From: Mycogone perniciosa | Lineage: Eukaryota; Ascomycota; Sordariomycetes; Hypocreales; Hypocreaceae | NCBI GenBank assembly: GCA_025331125.1 | Contig: JAOALB010000026.1 | Span: forward strand, 1 to 64,000 | Length of the DNA stretch: 64,000 nucleotides | Direction of reading: 5' to 3' | Shown here: piece after piece, positions 1 through 10,758 of the stretch | Layout of the letters: each line of letters starts with the position of its first letter | Position numbering within the stretch: position 1 is the stretch's first letter | Translations under genes and position numbers: made by a program | The notes under the pieces: generated by a model | What the model was told of the DNA's origin: nothing | The model's input: only the letters and a program-made list of their open reading frames with translations | Database searches by the model: none

Positions 1-1013
1 ATACGAGATCCTGTCCGACCCCGAGAAGCGCAAAATCTACGACCAGTTTGGCCTGGAGTTTCTTCTGCGAGGCGGCGCCCCTCCTCCAGATGCAGGTCCT
101 GGCAGCAAAAATCCCTATGCCAGTGCGGGAGGCATGCCGGGAGGAGGATTTGGCAGCTTCGACTTTGGCAGCATGCCGGGTGCTGGCAGTGGGGGATTCC
201 ATTTCAGCTCGGGAGGCGCGCGAAGCTACAACTTCAACAATCCGGATGATATATTCAAAGAATTTATGCGCGCGGGTGGCATGGGAAGTGCGCCTGTAGA
301 GGATGACGACTACGGCTTTTTCTCATCATCATTTGGCGGAGCTGGCCCCCGCCCTGGCCGCCCGAGGACGAGGTCTTCGTTCGGAGAAGGCACGAGAAAT
401 CGGGAGCCGACGCCTGAGGTGACGACTGTCGAGCGGCCATTGCCTCTGACCCTCGAGGAGCTGTACAACGGGGTTACAAAGAAGATGAAGATTAAGCGCA
501 AAACATACGACGAGACAGGCAAGCGGGTGCAGAGCGACCAGATCCTTGAAGTGCCTATCAAGCCGGGGTTGAAGAAAGGATCCAAGATCAAGTTCAATGG
601 AGTCGGTGACCAAGTTGAAGGTGGTCGACAAGACCTGCACTTTATCGTCGAAGAGGTAAGCAATTTTGACCCCAAATCCCAAAGTCGAAAACAGATAGCT
701 GATACTAATTTTCCAACAGAAAGAGCATCCTCTCTTCAAACGCGAGGATAACGACATCGTCCATATGGTTGTGCTGGAGCTGAAAGAGGCGTTGACCGGG
801 TGGAGGCGAACGGTGGTGACGATCGATGGCAAGCAGATCAATCTCGACAAGAGCGGTCCAACGCAACCTGGCAGCGAGGATCGGTATCCAAACTTGGGAA
901 TGCCCATGACGAAGAAGCCAGGACACCGGGGTGACTTTGTGATTCGATACAAGGTCAACTTCCCGTCAAGTCTGACACCAGAGCAGAAACAGCAGTTGAA
1001 GGACATCCTCTGA
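1..1013 (+). CDS. Type II DnaJ/Hsp40 co-chaperone (Sis1/DNAJB-like), 5' end cut by window
   Basis: Co-chaperone that delivers clients to Hsp70 and stimulates its ATPase, acting in cytosol and nucleus. Reading starts in frame at base 2 with the end of the J domain (YEILSDPEKRKIYDQFG), then a Gly/Phe-rich stretch (GGGFGSFDFGSMPG), then the two C-terminal beta domains (PLTLEELYNG...KKGSKIKFNGVGDQ...). There is no CxxCxGxG zinc finger, which separates Sis1/DNAJB from Ydj1 types. An intron at 656-719 (gtaag...acag, branch-like gatactaat) is removed in phase 0. Exon 2 (720-1013) gives KEHPLFKREDNDIVHMV and ends in KDIL. The J-domain start, including HPD, lies left of the window. The family call is very secure; Sis1 orthology is by architecture. 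Confidence 0.93.
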
Positions 1014-2460
1014 GTTAGAGACCAGAGGCAACAAAAAAAAGAGAGAAAATGGCATAACAACAGAGGGCTTGGTATGCGGGACAATCAACAGCACCTCAAT
1101 AACTGAGCTGGGGAGGAATTGCCGGGAATTCGCACCTTATCTGAGACCATGGTTGCTGGCAGGCATTTGTTGTAACGACGCGAAGAGGAAATGAATGAGG
1201 GGTGTATCGGCGTTTTAGGGAACGAAATGAACGATTTATGGCAGAGTCGAGGCAACACACGGCGGTTACTTTGCAGCATTGATGGCAGATATCATTATGG
1301 TACCTATTTTGTGGAGAGGAATTCAGGTTCATGTGCATAGGATGTTAGTCGTCTACGGATACTATTACTGAATGAGACGGAATGATGCCGAGATATGTGC
1401 TGATTGGATTTGATTCTTTACTAATAATACTACTTCGAACGTGTTGACAAACTGATACTTGTATTAGTATATTAGTATATTAGTATTATCAAATGTATTA
1501 TCAAATCAGTGCCCGTAGGAATTTGTGAAAATTATTAGAGGTGCAAACATAAAAAATATGACGATGTGCTGGGACGTCCCGATGAAGCCCCACCTCCCCA
1601 TCTCAGCCACCAGATGGAACGTCCCATTTTGGCATCTCTGCGTTCCACAACATGACGACGAGCAAATCGAGGCTCAAACAATTTTACGAAATGACAAATA
1701 CCGCTCGCTCGCCCTTGCATTATTTCTTGTACAACACACCATCACGGTGGCTGGTCGTTGAGAGCAGTATACGGAGTACGGAGCACGAAGTAAGGGCTTT
1801 GAAGACAATAGTGGAGGAGGCATAGGAGGGGCAGAAACCAAGCCAATGACGACACCAGAGCAGGGAGCAGGGAGGGGGAGGGGTAACAATCTGTATGCAG
1901 ATATTATCTCTTAGGTGGCAGACAAGATGCCGAGCTGGGAGAAAAGTAGGGGCGAGAAGAAAGGGGGAGGGATGGAATGCGTGCAGATTGGACTGGCGAA
2001 TGACTTATACGCACATACACCGGCGTCTCACATGTAACACACAAGTGTTATGTGTTTTATGTGTTTCATGTTTTGTGTAGGAGCACTACGACGCAGAAAA
2101 TGGTGCGGTATTTTCCCCGGTTTCGTCCATTCGGCTGCTTGGCTGACATGTCGTGGTTCCTTGGTTGCTTGTGATAGCTCGCTCGCGGTCTAAGTGAGGG
2201 CTGCTAAGGTTCCCTCAATGTCGTAAACATGCATTGCTGCCCACTTTTTGTCGATCACCTAGCAACCTGGCTTGATTCTGGGCTTCTGTGAAGTAGCGAG
2301 GCATTCGTTCGCCTTTTCTTACGTGTCTTTGGATCCTACATTAATGCTGGAGTTCCTCTGCTGTTTTTGTTCTCTTCGTCCTCTACTGATAGATATCCTT
2401 TACCTGCGCAGACGTCATACCCGCCTTGTAGTCTTTGATTGAACGAGCAAATCTACCAAG
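1014..2460. other. Intergenic: DnaJ 3' flank and HAD gene promoter
   Basis: No ORF here has a recognisable protein or consistent codon use. It holds the 3' flank of the DnaJ gene, an AT-rich patch near 1450-1500 with repeated 'tattagtata', a dispersed TACGGAGTACGGAG motif at 1770-1783, and the presumed promoter and leader of the HAD gene. Confidence 0.6.
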
Positions 2461-3282
2461 ATGCCTCAAGTAAGCCATCTAATCTACCTCTTCAATATTT
2501 CTCCCTCTCTCTTTACAGTCAGTGAATAAACGTATTAACAAATCCCCCAGATCACCGCCATCCTGTTCGACTGCGACAACACCCTCGTTCTCTCCGAGGA
2601 GCTCGCCTTCGAAGCCTGCGCCGACCTCATCAACCAAATCTGCGCCGCGCGCAACGCCGCCGCGCCTCACTTCACTGGCGAGACCCTCATCACGGAATTC
2701 GTCGGCCAGAACTTCCGCGGCATGCTCAAGACCCTGCAGAAGACGTACAACATCGACATCGCCCCCGAGGACCTGGAGAAGTACGTCCTGCAGGAGGAAG
2801 ACGCCGTGATCGCCAAGCTCAAGGCCGCGCTGCGTCCGTGTCCCGGCGTGGATGAGGAGTTGCAGAAGCTGGAGGACTCGCGCAAGTACCAGCTTGCTGT
2901 GGTGTCGTCCTCGGCGCTGCGCAGGGTGAAGGCGTCGATTGAAAAGGTCGGGCAGGATAAGTTCTTCAAGGGCGATGTTGTGTTCTCGGCGGCGACGAGT
3001 CTGGAGACGCCGACGAGCAAGCCTGACCCGGCGATTTACCTGCACGCGTTGAAGAAGCTGGGGAAGAAGGCTGAGGAGAGCGTGGCGGTGGAGGATAGCA
3101 AGAGTGGTACACTGAGTGCTACGAGGGCTGGGATTAAGACGATTGGCTATGTTGGCCCGTATGCGGAGGATAAGAGGGCTGAGATGGAGAAGGTTTTGAG
3201 GGATGCTGGTGCGGTTGTCATTATGCAACATTGGTCGGAGTTCCCTGCTGCTTTGGAGAAGATTGAGGCTGGGTCTGTTTAG
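2461..3282 (+). CDS. HAD-superfamily hydrolase (phosphoglycolate phosphatase/beta-PGM-like)
   Basis: Predicted Mg-dependent phosphatase or phosphomutase-like enzyme of HAD subfamily I with an alpha-helical cap; the substrate cannot be told. Exon 1 is only 9 nt (MPQ, 2461-2469), followed by an intron 2470-2550 (gtaagc...ccccag) and exon 2 from 2551, giving 246 aa. The short first exon is needed because exon 2 opens directly into the catalytic motif FDCDNTL (residues 9-15, nucleophile D10, acid D12). Motif II is the Ser run VVSSS near residues 120-124, the motif III Lys is in TSKPDP (K160), and motif IV is VEDSKSG (E184-D185). All four motifs are present, so the enzyme should be active. It converges with RIT1, with about 157 bp between the stops. 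Confidence 0.88.
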
Positions 3283-3439
3283 ATATTATGCATATTAGAA
3301 GAGAAGGGAAGACAAGACAAGACTCAAAAGAGGATATGGCGCTAAGAAAAGAATATGCTGGCCAGTTACTAGAGGACACGATAGATATGAGACAATGAGA
3401 GACTTGTTGTTTCTTGTTATTAAGTACGTGTGCGGTGTC

Positions 3440-5056
3440 TCATCTCCGCCAGTCCATTAAGAAGCTATTGACACTTTGTAGCGTTGCCCTGCTAGGATTT
3501 GCCTCGGGATGCGTAGTCATGATGCCTCCCAGTCGGATTTTGACAAGTGTCTTGGTGAAGGATGTGTCGCCGTCTGGGACTCGGAATTGGCCATTGTCAT
3601 CAAATAGATAGCACGACAACGCCAAAGCAGTGCCTATAGAAATATCCTTGCCCGACTCACATGCCACGACGATCTGACCCGTTGACTTGTCCCTATCCTC
3701 CGGCAAAGAAGATGAAGACTGGCAAGTTTGCAGAAACTTGGCGGCAAACGCACATATGTCGGGCAGGGCAAGACGCAGATTACGGCTGGCCGTCTTATTC
3801 TTGCCGAGACCAACTTCAATATGTGTTGGGGACTTTATCCAAGTCTCCTTGGGCGTAGAGCTATCCGTGAGGAGGATGAAGCACTCGCTTGGCTGTGGAG
3901 GTGGTGAGGTGGGGACGATGATGGGCAAAGAACAGGCGGATATGTGTGGTGTGAGCTGTTTCCGCGTAGTGGTGCTGTCGGAGGCTTGTCGTTCCGTCTT
4001 GGCCCTTTCTACCAATGCGATGATAAGGTCTGGCAGCTCAGCCTCCGATGCCGACAAGAGGATGTCGGCATTGTCCCAGAATACATCTGGTGTAAGACCC
4101 AGAGCCCAATTTTCAGTGTCGTCACCAGCGCCTTGGATGTAACCCCCCTCGTCGACTTCGCTGCCGATGACACGTCTACTAGCCGTGCAGCAGATTATAG
4201 GGCGGTAGTCTTCGAATATGGCGTCGTCATCTTCCTCGCCATCGTCAGCTCCGTCAGGGAGGGAAGATTCTTGGGTGATCCATAGAGGGCGGAGAGGCTT
4301 GGTGAGGCATGTAGGCAGGGAGAGATTGAGGGCCTTCAGGGATGTGAGGAATGAGGGGATGAGAGCTGTGATTTGGGAGTGGGTAGACGGAGGGAGGTAA
4401 GGAGGGAGGAAGAGCTTTGAGGAGAGAGGGTGAGAGGGAAGCAGGGCGAGGTTGATGACGGTGCACCAGATGGGGATTGTGGTGGAGAGGGCGTCTGGCT
4501 TGCCTGGTCTTGAATGTTAGATTATTCATCGCGATTTGAGATTCATGAGGGAAGACGGACGCTTGCCACGGCGAGTTGAGTCTACGATAATGATTCTTTG
4601 AGTCGCATGTTAGTTGCCGCACTCCACTCACTTATAACCACATCGAACATGATGCGAACAAAGCAGGAAAAGAGCATACCCGTCATTCTTCTCCACCATC
4701 TCAATCAAATGCAAATTCAACCTCCTCGTACTAAACTTCCACGCTCTCTCATGCCCATCTGTGCTCTTGAAATACGCACTGCCCTCTTTCTTCTCTGGGG
4801 GGATATACCAGCTGCCGCAGCGCTCATTAGCCACCAACGGCCTCCGGCTCCCGCCTCTGCGGTCCCCAAATGCAGAAGCTACACGGGTGACAAAGTCGGC
4901 GTCGGCGTGTATGGAAGCGAGGCGGTTGTGAGGCGTGAGAGTGCTGCGGCGGATCTGGGAGAGAAGTTGAGAGTAGGAGGGTTGGTCTGAGAAGTCGATG
5001 GAGGGGTTGAAGTCGATGTTATCGTCATCGTTGATGGTTTGGGGAGGGGAAGACAT
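3440..5056 (-). CDS. RIT1: Initiator tRNA phosphoribosyl transferase (Rit1)
   Basis: Modifies A64 of initiator tRNA-Met with 2'-O-ribosyl phosphate, which keeps it out of elongation. Three exons: 5056-4680, 4595-4561 and 4503-3440 (491 aa); the introns have gtatgc/caaag and gtccgt/accag borders with a ctaac branch point in the second. Recognisable blocks are GSWYIPPEKKEGSAYFKSTD, then RRLNLHLIEM, then IIIVDSTRRGK (the 35-nt middle exon carries most of it), IPIWCTVIN, and near the C-terminus VACESGKDISIGTALAL, the P-loop-like part of the DUSP-like Rit1 domain, followed by ATLQSVNSFLM. Length fits yeast Rit1 (about 510 aa). The start is the first ATG (MSSPPQ); upstream in-frame sequence has no ATG. 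Confidence 0.93.
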
Positions 5057-5346
5057 GACGATGATTATTTTTATATCAGACAACTGAAATGAAGATCACT
5101 GCGAAGTGTTGTGTAAGTATGAGGTTCTGATGTGGAGGTGTTGCAAGGACGAAGTTGATGTGAGATCCACACAAATTTTTTGACCAAGCTTCTCGCTCAC
5201 ATTAACAATCACACACAAGCAAAATAACATCGCGACATCAGCGCAATGAAAAATACTATAAATCGTTTTTTTTTTACCAATTCCTTATGGCTTTTTGCCT
5301 ATTTCATTATCCTAGTACCCAAATCTCAATTATCCAAGCAAAGCGC

Positions 5347-6647
5347 TTATACCAGCTTCCACAAGCCGTTCTCCACCACAATCTGAATCTCACGGCCCTC
5401 ATCAATACTCCGCCTTCCAGCCTCCAGAATTGCTGTTGTGGCAATGGTGTTCTTTAGTGTCGGCAGACCCTTGGCATCCAGATCCTCAGGCTTCAGTCTA
5501 CCCTCGTTGACGGCACGGCAGCCGTCGACAAACTTCTCAATCGAGATGTAGCCGTAGCCGGTCTGGCCATTGAAGTTGCCATCTTCATCAGGAGCGTAGC
5601 GCATATAGAAGGGATTGAACCACTGGATCTGGCCGGCGCGATCATCGGCGATGTCGTAGCCGCGGTGGGCTTGGTCGACGCGGATCTCACCGTCAGCGGC
5701 GAGGTAGTGGAAGTACTGGTTGGTGTGAATACCAGCACGCTGGGGAGCAGTCCAGGAAGAGGTGTAAACGGCAATTGCACGCTTGGCGGGCTCATCCTTC
5801 TTAGCCCAGGTAACGAGCAGAGAAATGGTATCTTCGGTCTCATCAACGCAGCCGAGGCTGGTGGCAACACCCTTGGAAGAAGAAGCAGAAACCTTGACAG
5901 GGAGGTAGCCACGGTCTTGAACCATAGAGTCGCAAATGTCGACGTGGTGGCTGTTCAGGTAGTAAGAAATATCCGACTCCTTGCCAGCCCAAGACTTGAA
6001 TGTCTCAAGCTGAGATTTGGGCTGGGACATGTAAGAGTACCAATAATTCCAGTCGCCCAGGTTCTGGGCCTTGAAGCGAGCGTCAGAGTAAGCGGGATCG
6101 AAGCGCTTGTGATGCTCAATGAAGACGTAGACACCCTTCTCCTGGGCCTTGCGGACGAGCTCCTGGTGATGGTCGAGGAGCTTGACAGCAGGCTTGGTAA
6201 TGAGAACGTGGATCCCGCGCTCAATAGCATAGAGTGCAATGGGGAAGTGAGTTGGGTCGGGGGTGAAGATGGTGATGGCGTCACCGGGCTTGAGCTGGTC
6301 GATGGCGGCCTTGTAGGCATCAGGGTCGACCTGGTCGTTGGCGGGGAAGGAGTCGAAGGCAGTGTCCAGGTTGTTATAGACTTGAGTGATATTCTTGTGA
6401 AGATGTTCGCCTTTTGGGTGGTTAGCCGTATACTGGTAATGAGGGAGACACAGTTCAACATACGGATAGCCGGGAACTTGGTGCCATTGACTCCAACCAT
6501 GCCCAGTTGGTTGACCTTGCCTCGCCTTCGCAGGTCAAAGAGGGTGAGGCCAACAACACCGACCTTCTTGTCTGATCCAGAGGCACCGCCACCGACAAAG
6601 CCAGTGGTGTACTCACCGGTACCGACCTTTGAAGCGTTAGAAGACAT
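5347..6647 (-). CDS. gaaA: D-galacturonate reductase, Gfo/Idh/MocA family (GaaA-like)
   Basis: Likely first enzyme of fungal D-galacturonate catabolism, reducing D-galacturonate to L-galactonate in the cytosol. Exons 6647-6464 and 6410-5347 (415 aa), intron gtatgt...aaaag. The N-terminus holds a Rossmann-like strand and loop (KKVGVVGLTLFDLRRRGKV), exon 2 has FTPDPTHFPIALYAIERGI and ITKPAV (the position of the EKP Lys in this family), then a long Gfo/Idh C-terminal domain with YLNSHHVDICDSMV and GLPTLKNTIATTAILEAGRRS. The assignment to gaaA rather than another Gfo/Idh enzyme rests on this sequence type plus the divergent gaaC gene 1.4 kb away. That pair sharing one promoter is established in A. 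niger. An upstream ATG at 6708 opens a short ORF overlapping this start. Confidence 0.85.
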
Positions 6648-6933
6648 GAGTTCGTGGGTTCTCAATTGGAAGAGATTCTCTCACCATCAACACGTTCAAG
6701 CCTGCCATTGTGACTCTGGATGATCTTGGTTTCTTCGATATGAGTAGCTTGTCAGAATGTCGAGGTTGTGAGGAGATTGAAAGCTCGCGAGTCACGGTAG
6801 TATATGAGAAGGGTGAGGAGAAACAAGAGAAAGTATAGCCATGTTGTCCATCTTGTCACCGACTGCTAGAAGGCTCAGTAAGCTCCGAGTTGTTAGCGAG
6901 AACGGAAGAATTGAGGGGCATTGCGGGGTGTTC

Positions 6934-6942
6934 ATTGGAGGA
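6934..6942 (-). promoter_or_regulatory. Candidate GaaR-responsive element (TCCTCCAAT)
   Basis: Plus strand reads ATTGGAGGA, so the minus strand carries TCCTCCAAT, an exact match to TCCNCCAAT reported for galacturonate-responsive genes. It lies 287 bp upstream of the gaaA start. Confidence 0.6.
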
Positions 6943-7414
6943 TAATTATTGCACAGGGTTAAATGTCACTCAATCCTTCATCAGTCTTCAGTCTTCTGAA
7001 AATGTACATGCTGTGGTGAGCAATTGTAGTAGTATATACTATGTACATGCGAAACTAACATGGGTTTCGCGTATATGGTCCCCTGTTGTTAAGTCCGTCA
7101 GCAGCATGCGGCCGAATATTGAGGTCCTCGGCGGATACTCCGTACTCGTACTTCGTACTCCGTACAGCATCATTCTATGATCTTCAAGGGGTTTGGCGAT
7201 GACGGCACAGAATGTCGATTACCCCGCGTTCGAGATGACCCCGCATTCGACTAAGAGTTGCTGCGGAGCATTCCTGATCTCTCAGATGTACGAAGTACGG
7301 AGTACGGACTCCTCGTATACTCGCAAGGCGCGGTCACTTGAAGGAGAGAAAGAAGAGATGGCGGATTACATAGCCCCTCAATTCTGCAAATGATAGATAC
7401 AGCTTTATATATAG

Positions 7415-7437
7415 TATATATATATATATATATATAT
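7415..7437. repeat. (TA)n microsatellite
   Basis: About eleven uninterrupted TA units in the middle of the gaaA/gaaC promoter. Confidence 0.9.
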
Positions 7438-7972
7438 TTCTCGATACGGTGAAATGCAGCTGTAAACCAGCCGGACACTCTCCACCCCGATGTCGCTTCC
7501 CGACGGATAAAAAGACCACTATTAGAACTACGGAGGGAGTAAGCAGATTCTCCTCCTCTAAGTGGCGGAATAAATACGTTTCCACCAACCATATATGCGT
7601 CTAACGCTTATTCATCTGCTTTCTTGTACGAGTACCCCCACGATCGGGTTCCTCTCCGTGAATAATCCCGTCGCAGGAACATCATCTTCTCAGCTAGGAT
7701 TGTTATTGAAACCAATTTAATTAGATATCATATTGAGGGGTTCTATTACTATGCTCCGAATAGTAATAGTTTTAACCAATATAAGCTATAATCCCCATCG
7801 GCTCCGTCTTCGGATCATTCTCTCTGCTTGCATGTGGCCTTTACGGTGTAGTTGGCCTTGCAAGACTGATTCGAGCTCCATGTTTATTTTCCGACTGAGC
7901 CCCTCTAGCTGCACCAATGGTCCAATAAATCCCATCTGGATCCCCAGAGTAATACAGCATATTCCCTCTTCC

Positions 7973-7981
7973 TCCTCCAAT
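7973..7981 (+). promoter_or_regulatory. Candidate GaaR-responsive element (TCCTCCAAT)
   Basis: Exact TCCNCCAAT on the plus strand, 90 bp upstream of the gaaC start, in the same orientation relative to gaaC as the other copy is to gaaA. Confidence 0.6.
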
Positions 7982-8070
7982 TCTACTTCTCTTTATGTTC
8001 ATTGTCCTTGAGAGACCTTCGTCTTTGATTGTATAACACGAATCGACCAAACTATTCTACATATTCCATA

Positions 8071-9027
8071 ATGGCAGCTTCTACTCGTCGGCCGATGCCA
8101 TGCGGTATCTATGCTCCTACCATGACCTTCTTCGACCCTACGACTGAAGAGCTCGATATTCCCACCATCAAGAAGCACGCCGAGCGGCTGGTCCGCTCCG
8201 GCTTGGTTGGTCTCGTCGTCATGGGCTCCAATGGTGAAGCCGTCCACTGTACAAGGGAAGAGAAGCTCGCAGTCCTCAAGGCCACCCGGGAGGCCGTCGA
8301 CGCCGCTGGGTTCGAATCAACGCCCATCATTATCGGTGCTACCGAGGGCAGTGTCAAGGGCACGATTGAGCTGTGCAAGCTTTCTGCTGAAGTTGGAGCC
8401 GACTATGCTCTGATTCTGCCACCCTCATACTACAGGGCTCAAACCGACGAGGAGTCCATTTACAACTACTTCATCGCCGTCGCTGACGGAAGCCCCATTC
8501 CTATCATTCAGTACAACTACCCCGGTGCCGTATCTGGCATCGACATGGACAGCGATCTTCTCATCAAGTTTGCGGAGCACAAGAACATCGTCGGCACCAA
8601 ATTCACCTGTGGCAACACCGGAAAGCTCACGCGAGTAGCGCTGGCAACCGACGCGAAGACACCCTTCCAGGAGGGCTCAGGATACATGGCTTTCGGCGGC
8701 ATGTGCGACTTCACTCTGCAGACACTTGTCAGTGGCGGCAGCGGCATCATTGCCGGTGGCGCAAATGTCATGCCCAAACTATGTGCCCGCATCTGGAACC
8801 TCTATGCGGAGGGCAAAAAGGAGGAGGCAGAGAAGCTACAGAAGATCTTGAGTTGTGGTGATTGGCCTTTGACGAAGGCTGCTATTGCGGGCACAAAGCA
8901 GGCGATTCAGAGCTATTATGGGTATGGAGGATACCCGCGTCAGCCTCTTAAGCGACTTGATCAGGCTAGGATATCAGCGATTGAGGAGGGCATTCGCGAG
9001 GCCATGGAGGTTGAGAAGAGCCTATAA
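8071..9027 (+). CDS. gaaC: 2-keto-3-deoxy-L-galactonate aldolase, DapA/NanA superfamily (GaaC/Lga1-like)
   Basis: Predicted class I aldolase splitting 2-keto-3-deoxy-L-galactonate into pyruvate and L-glyceraldehyde, the third step of fungal galacturonate breakdown. Single exon, 318 aa, from the ATG at 8071 (MAASTRRPMP). Family signatures: GSNGE (residues 52-56, equivalent of the GTTGE loop), ALILPPSYY, the YNYPG motif with Tyr 148 or 150, and GTKFTC with the Schiff-base Lys at about 177. The DHDPS/N-acetylneuraminate lyase fold is sure. The galactonate-aldolase role is inferred from sequence type and the divergent gaaA. The other pathway genes (gaaB dehydratase, gaaD reductase, regulators) are not in the window. 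Confidence 0.88.
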   Translation: MAASTRRPMPCGIYAPTMTFFDPTTEELDIPTIKKHAERLVRSGLVGLVVMGSNGEAVHCTREEKLAVLKATREAVDAAGFESTPIIIGATEGSVKGTIELCKLSAEVGADYALILPPSYYRAQTDEESIYNYFIAVADGSPIPIIQYNYPGAVSGIDMDSDLLIKFAEHKNIVGTKFTCGNTGKLTRVALATDAKTPFQEGSGYMAFGGMCDFTLQTLVSGGSGIIAGGANVMPKLCARIWNLYAEGKKEEAEKLQKILSCGDWPLTKAAIAGTKQAIQSYYGYGGYPRQPLKRLDQARISAIEEGIREAMEVEKSL

Positions 9028-9516
9028 TTGGAGCAGATCTCATGATGGGTAGATGGACCTAAACTTCTCGTTAGATACGCTTTTTGTATTGGTCCCGAAA
9101 AACCCCGGACGCGATCTCTCGTGCTTTCTTTTTATGTTCCCATGGTTCAGCAGCAACAACCATCCTTTCCAATACATGTAAATATGTGACCACTACTCCA
9201 TACTACTGGTACATGCATCTCTTGTATTATGACTGTTAATCGTTGATTTACCCAATTTAGACTGGTATATTTAAATTTTTCTGTACGTCATCAGAGTCAA
9301 CCGGCCATTGATGTCTCAGTTCTTCCTAGCTATTGTCTTAGGCCTCCTGATCAACAAGGGGTGTACTCCGTATAAAGCTCAACAACTCGCCGTAGTTCGT
9401 CTTTGCTGCTCTAATTCTTTATCTCATCCTATCTTCACGAGCGGAATTTAGGATTCCCGATATTCCACCACCTTAAAGCCTTTCACCTCAACTCAGCAAC
9501 CTTTCAACCCCACACC

Positions 9517-9853
9517 ATGAGGGCCACTCCCATCATCCTCGCCATCATTGGCCTCGTCGCTGCCCAGGACTTTGCTGGCCAGCCCCAGTGTGCTGTAAGA
9601 AAGCGACATTGTATCTTGTTTTCGAATTGACTTATCGGCTGACCCATTCGACTTGAATGATGTAGATTGCGCTAGAAAGGTGCAACCGGGATCCGGATGC
9701 GGGATAACCGATACCGCCTGCGCGTGCAGACCAGAACGTCGAACCGAGTTATTCAATCGAATCAGGCCATGCATTAACGAAAAATGTACAACTGCTGAAG
9801 CGATTCAAGCCCTACAGGCAGCACAAGCGGCATGTAGAAGGGCCGGCTTTTAG
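9517..9853 (+). pseudogene. CFEM-type small secreted protein gene, copy 1, out of frame across its intron
   Basis: Exon 1 (9517-9594) codes a signal peptide starting MRATPIILAIIGLVAAQ. The only good intron is 9595-9665 (gtaaga...gtag). Exon 2 carries a CFEM-like cysteine pattern in one frame (DCARKVQPGSGCG, TDTACACRP, PCINEKC, QAACRRAGF) but joining exon 1 to exon 2 at these sites gives 266 nt, one base short of a multiple of three, and the canonical product stops after about 14 residues of exon 2. With a conserved frame the pattern would be C-x3-C then CxC then C-x3-C then C, as in copy 2. Either one base was lost near the junction or an unusual splice site is used. Such proteins bind haem or act as effectors in other fungi; the role here is unknown. 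Confidence 0.6.
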
Positions 9854-10426
9854 GGGATATTGAGTCTAAGATTTCCTATTACCTAGATAGGAAAGAAACA
9901 AACCCATTGTATCCCCGGGCCTCCATGATAAGGAGGCAGATTACTCTGTAATATTACTACGAGATCATAAAGGTCACGCTACGAGTTCAGCTATAGTGTC
10001 GGCTCAGATTTAAGGTATAGTTGTAAAGGCTTATGGCTCTGCAGTAACAGACACTACCCCTCTCAATATACATACATAAACACTTGACTATTGCCACTCT
10101 GTACAGAGTAGTAATACCAGAATATATCCCTTATATGTGACCAGTAGTAGTTGATTTACGCAATTTGAACTCATAAATTTAAAACTTCCTGTACGTTATC
10201 AGAGTCAACTAGTTACTGATGTCTCAGTCTTGCCCTGCTCTTGTTTTGGACTCCCTGATAGACAAGGCCCAGTAAATTCCTTATAAAGCTCAATAAATCG
10301 CCCTCATTCGTCAGTTTTCCTACATCAGTTGTCGTATCTCATTATCTCATCCCATCTTCACTAAGTGGATTTCAAGATCCGCCATACTCGCAACTCACTT
10401 TAACTTGAGGATCTTCTGACCGCATA

Positions 10427-10758
10427 ATGAGGGCCACTCCCATTATCCTCGCTGTTGTTAGCCTCGTCGCTGCCCAGGGCTTGGCTGATCAGTCCCTGTG
10501 CTTTGTAAGAAATCGTCAATTCCATCTCGTGTGTGTTTTAATGGAGTTATTGGCTAACCCGTTCGAATGTAGACCAAGTGCATTATGGCGAGTAAAGACA
10601 AACTCCCATGCAAGTTGAACGATGTGGCCTGCATCTGCGATCACGCTCTAAAGTTGGTGATCGACACGATAAACACGTGTTCCAAAGACTGTGGGGGGTT
10701 TGACGTGGATCAAATTAGGAAGACATTGGAAGAGACATGTAGGAAGGTCAGCATTTAG
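10427..10758 (+). CDS. CFEM-type small secreted cysteine-rich protein, copy 2
   Basis: An 87-aa secreted protein in two exons (10427-10504 and 10573-10758, intron gtaaga...tgtag, phase 0). Exon 1 is a signal peptide nearly identical to copy 1 (MRATPIILAVVSLVAAQ). The mature part has exactly eight cysteines spaced C-x3-C ... C ... CxC ... C-x3-C ... C (CFTKC, LPC, ACIC, TCSKDC, TC), the CFEM arrangement. The upstream 250 bp also resembles that of copy 1, so the promoter was duplicated with the gene. No GPI signal is visible: it ends CRKVSI. CFEM proteins take part in haem uptake or host interaction in other fungi; no such role can be shown from sequence alone. Confidence 0.72.

Larger units (their letters stand above)
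6648..8070. promoter_or_regulatory. Shared divergent promoter gaaA <-> gaaC
   Basis: A 1.42 kb gap between two divergent starts with no credible gene inside. It contains two exact matches to TCCNCCAAT (listed separately), a near match TCCACCAAC at 7581-7589, a (TA)n run at 7415-7437, and two clusters of the dispersed TACTCCGTA/TACGGAGTA motif (7136-7165 and 7288-7307). Galacturonate induction of both genes from this interval is inferred from the known A. niger arrangement. Confidence 0.75.
9240..10758 (+). repeat. Tandem duplication of a promoter-plus-gene unit (CFEM pair)
   Basis: Two units about 910 bp apart (ATG 9517 and 10427). Matching stretches include 'gttgatttac', 'tcctgtacgt'/'tctgtacgtc', 'atcagagtcaac', 'tgatgtctcag', 'ctccctgat'/'cctcctgat' and the first 20 codons of each gene. 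Exon 2 has diverged far more than promoter, exon 1 and intron, which suggests fast evolution of the mature protein. Confidence 0.75.
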
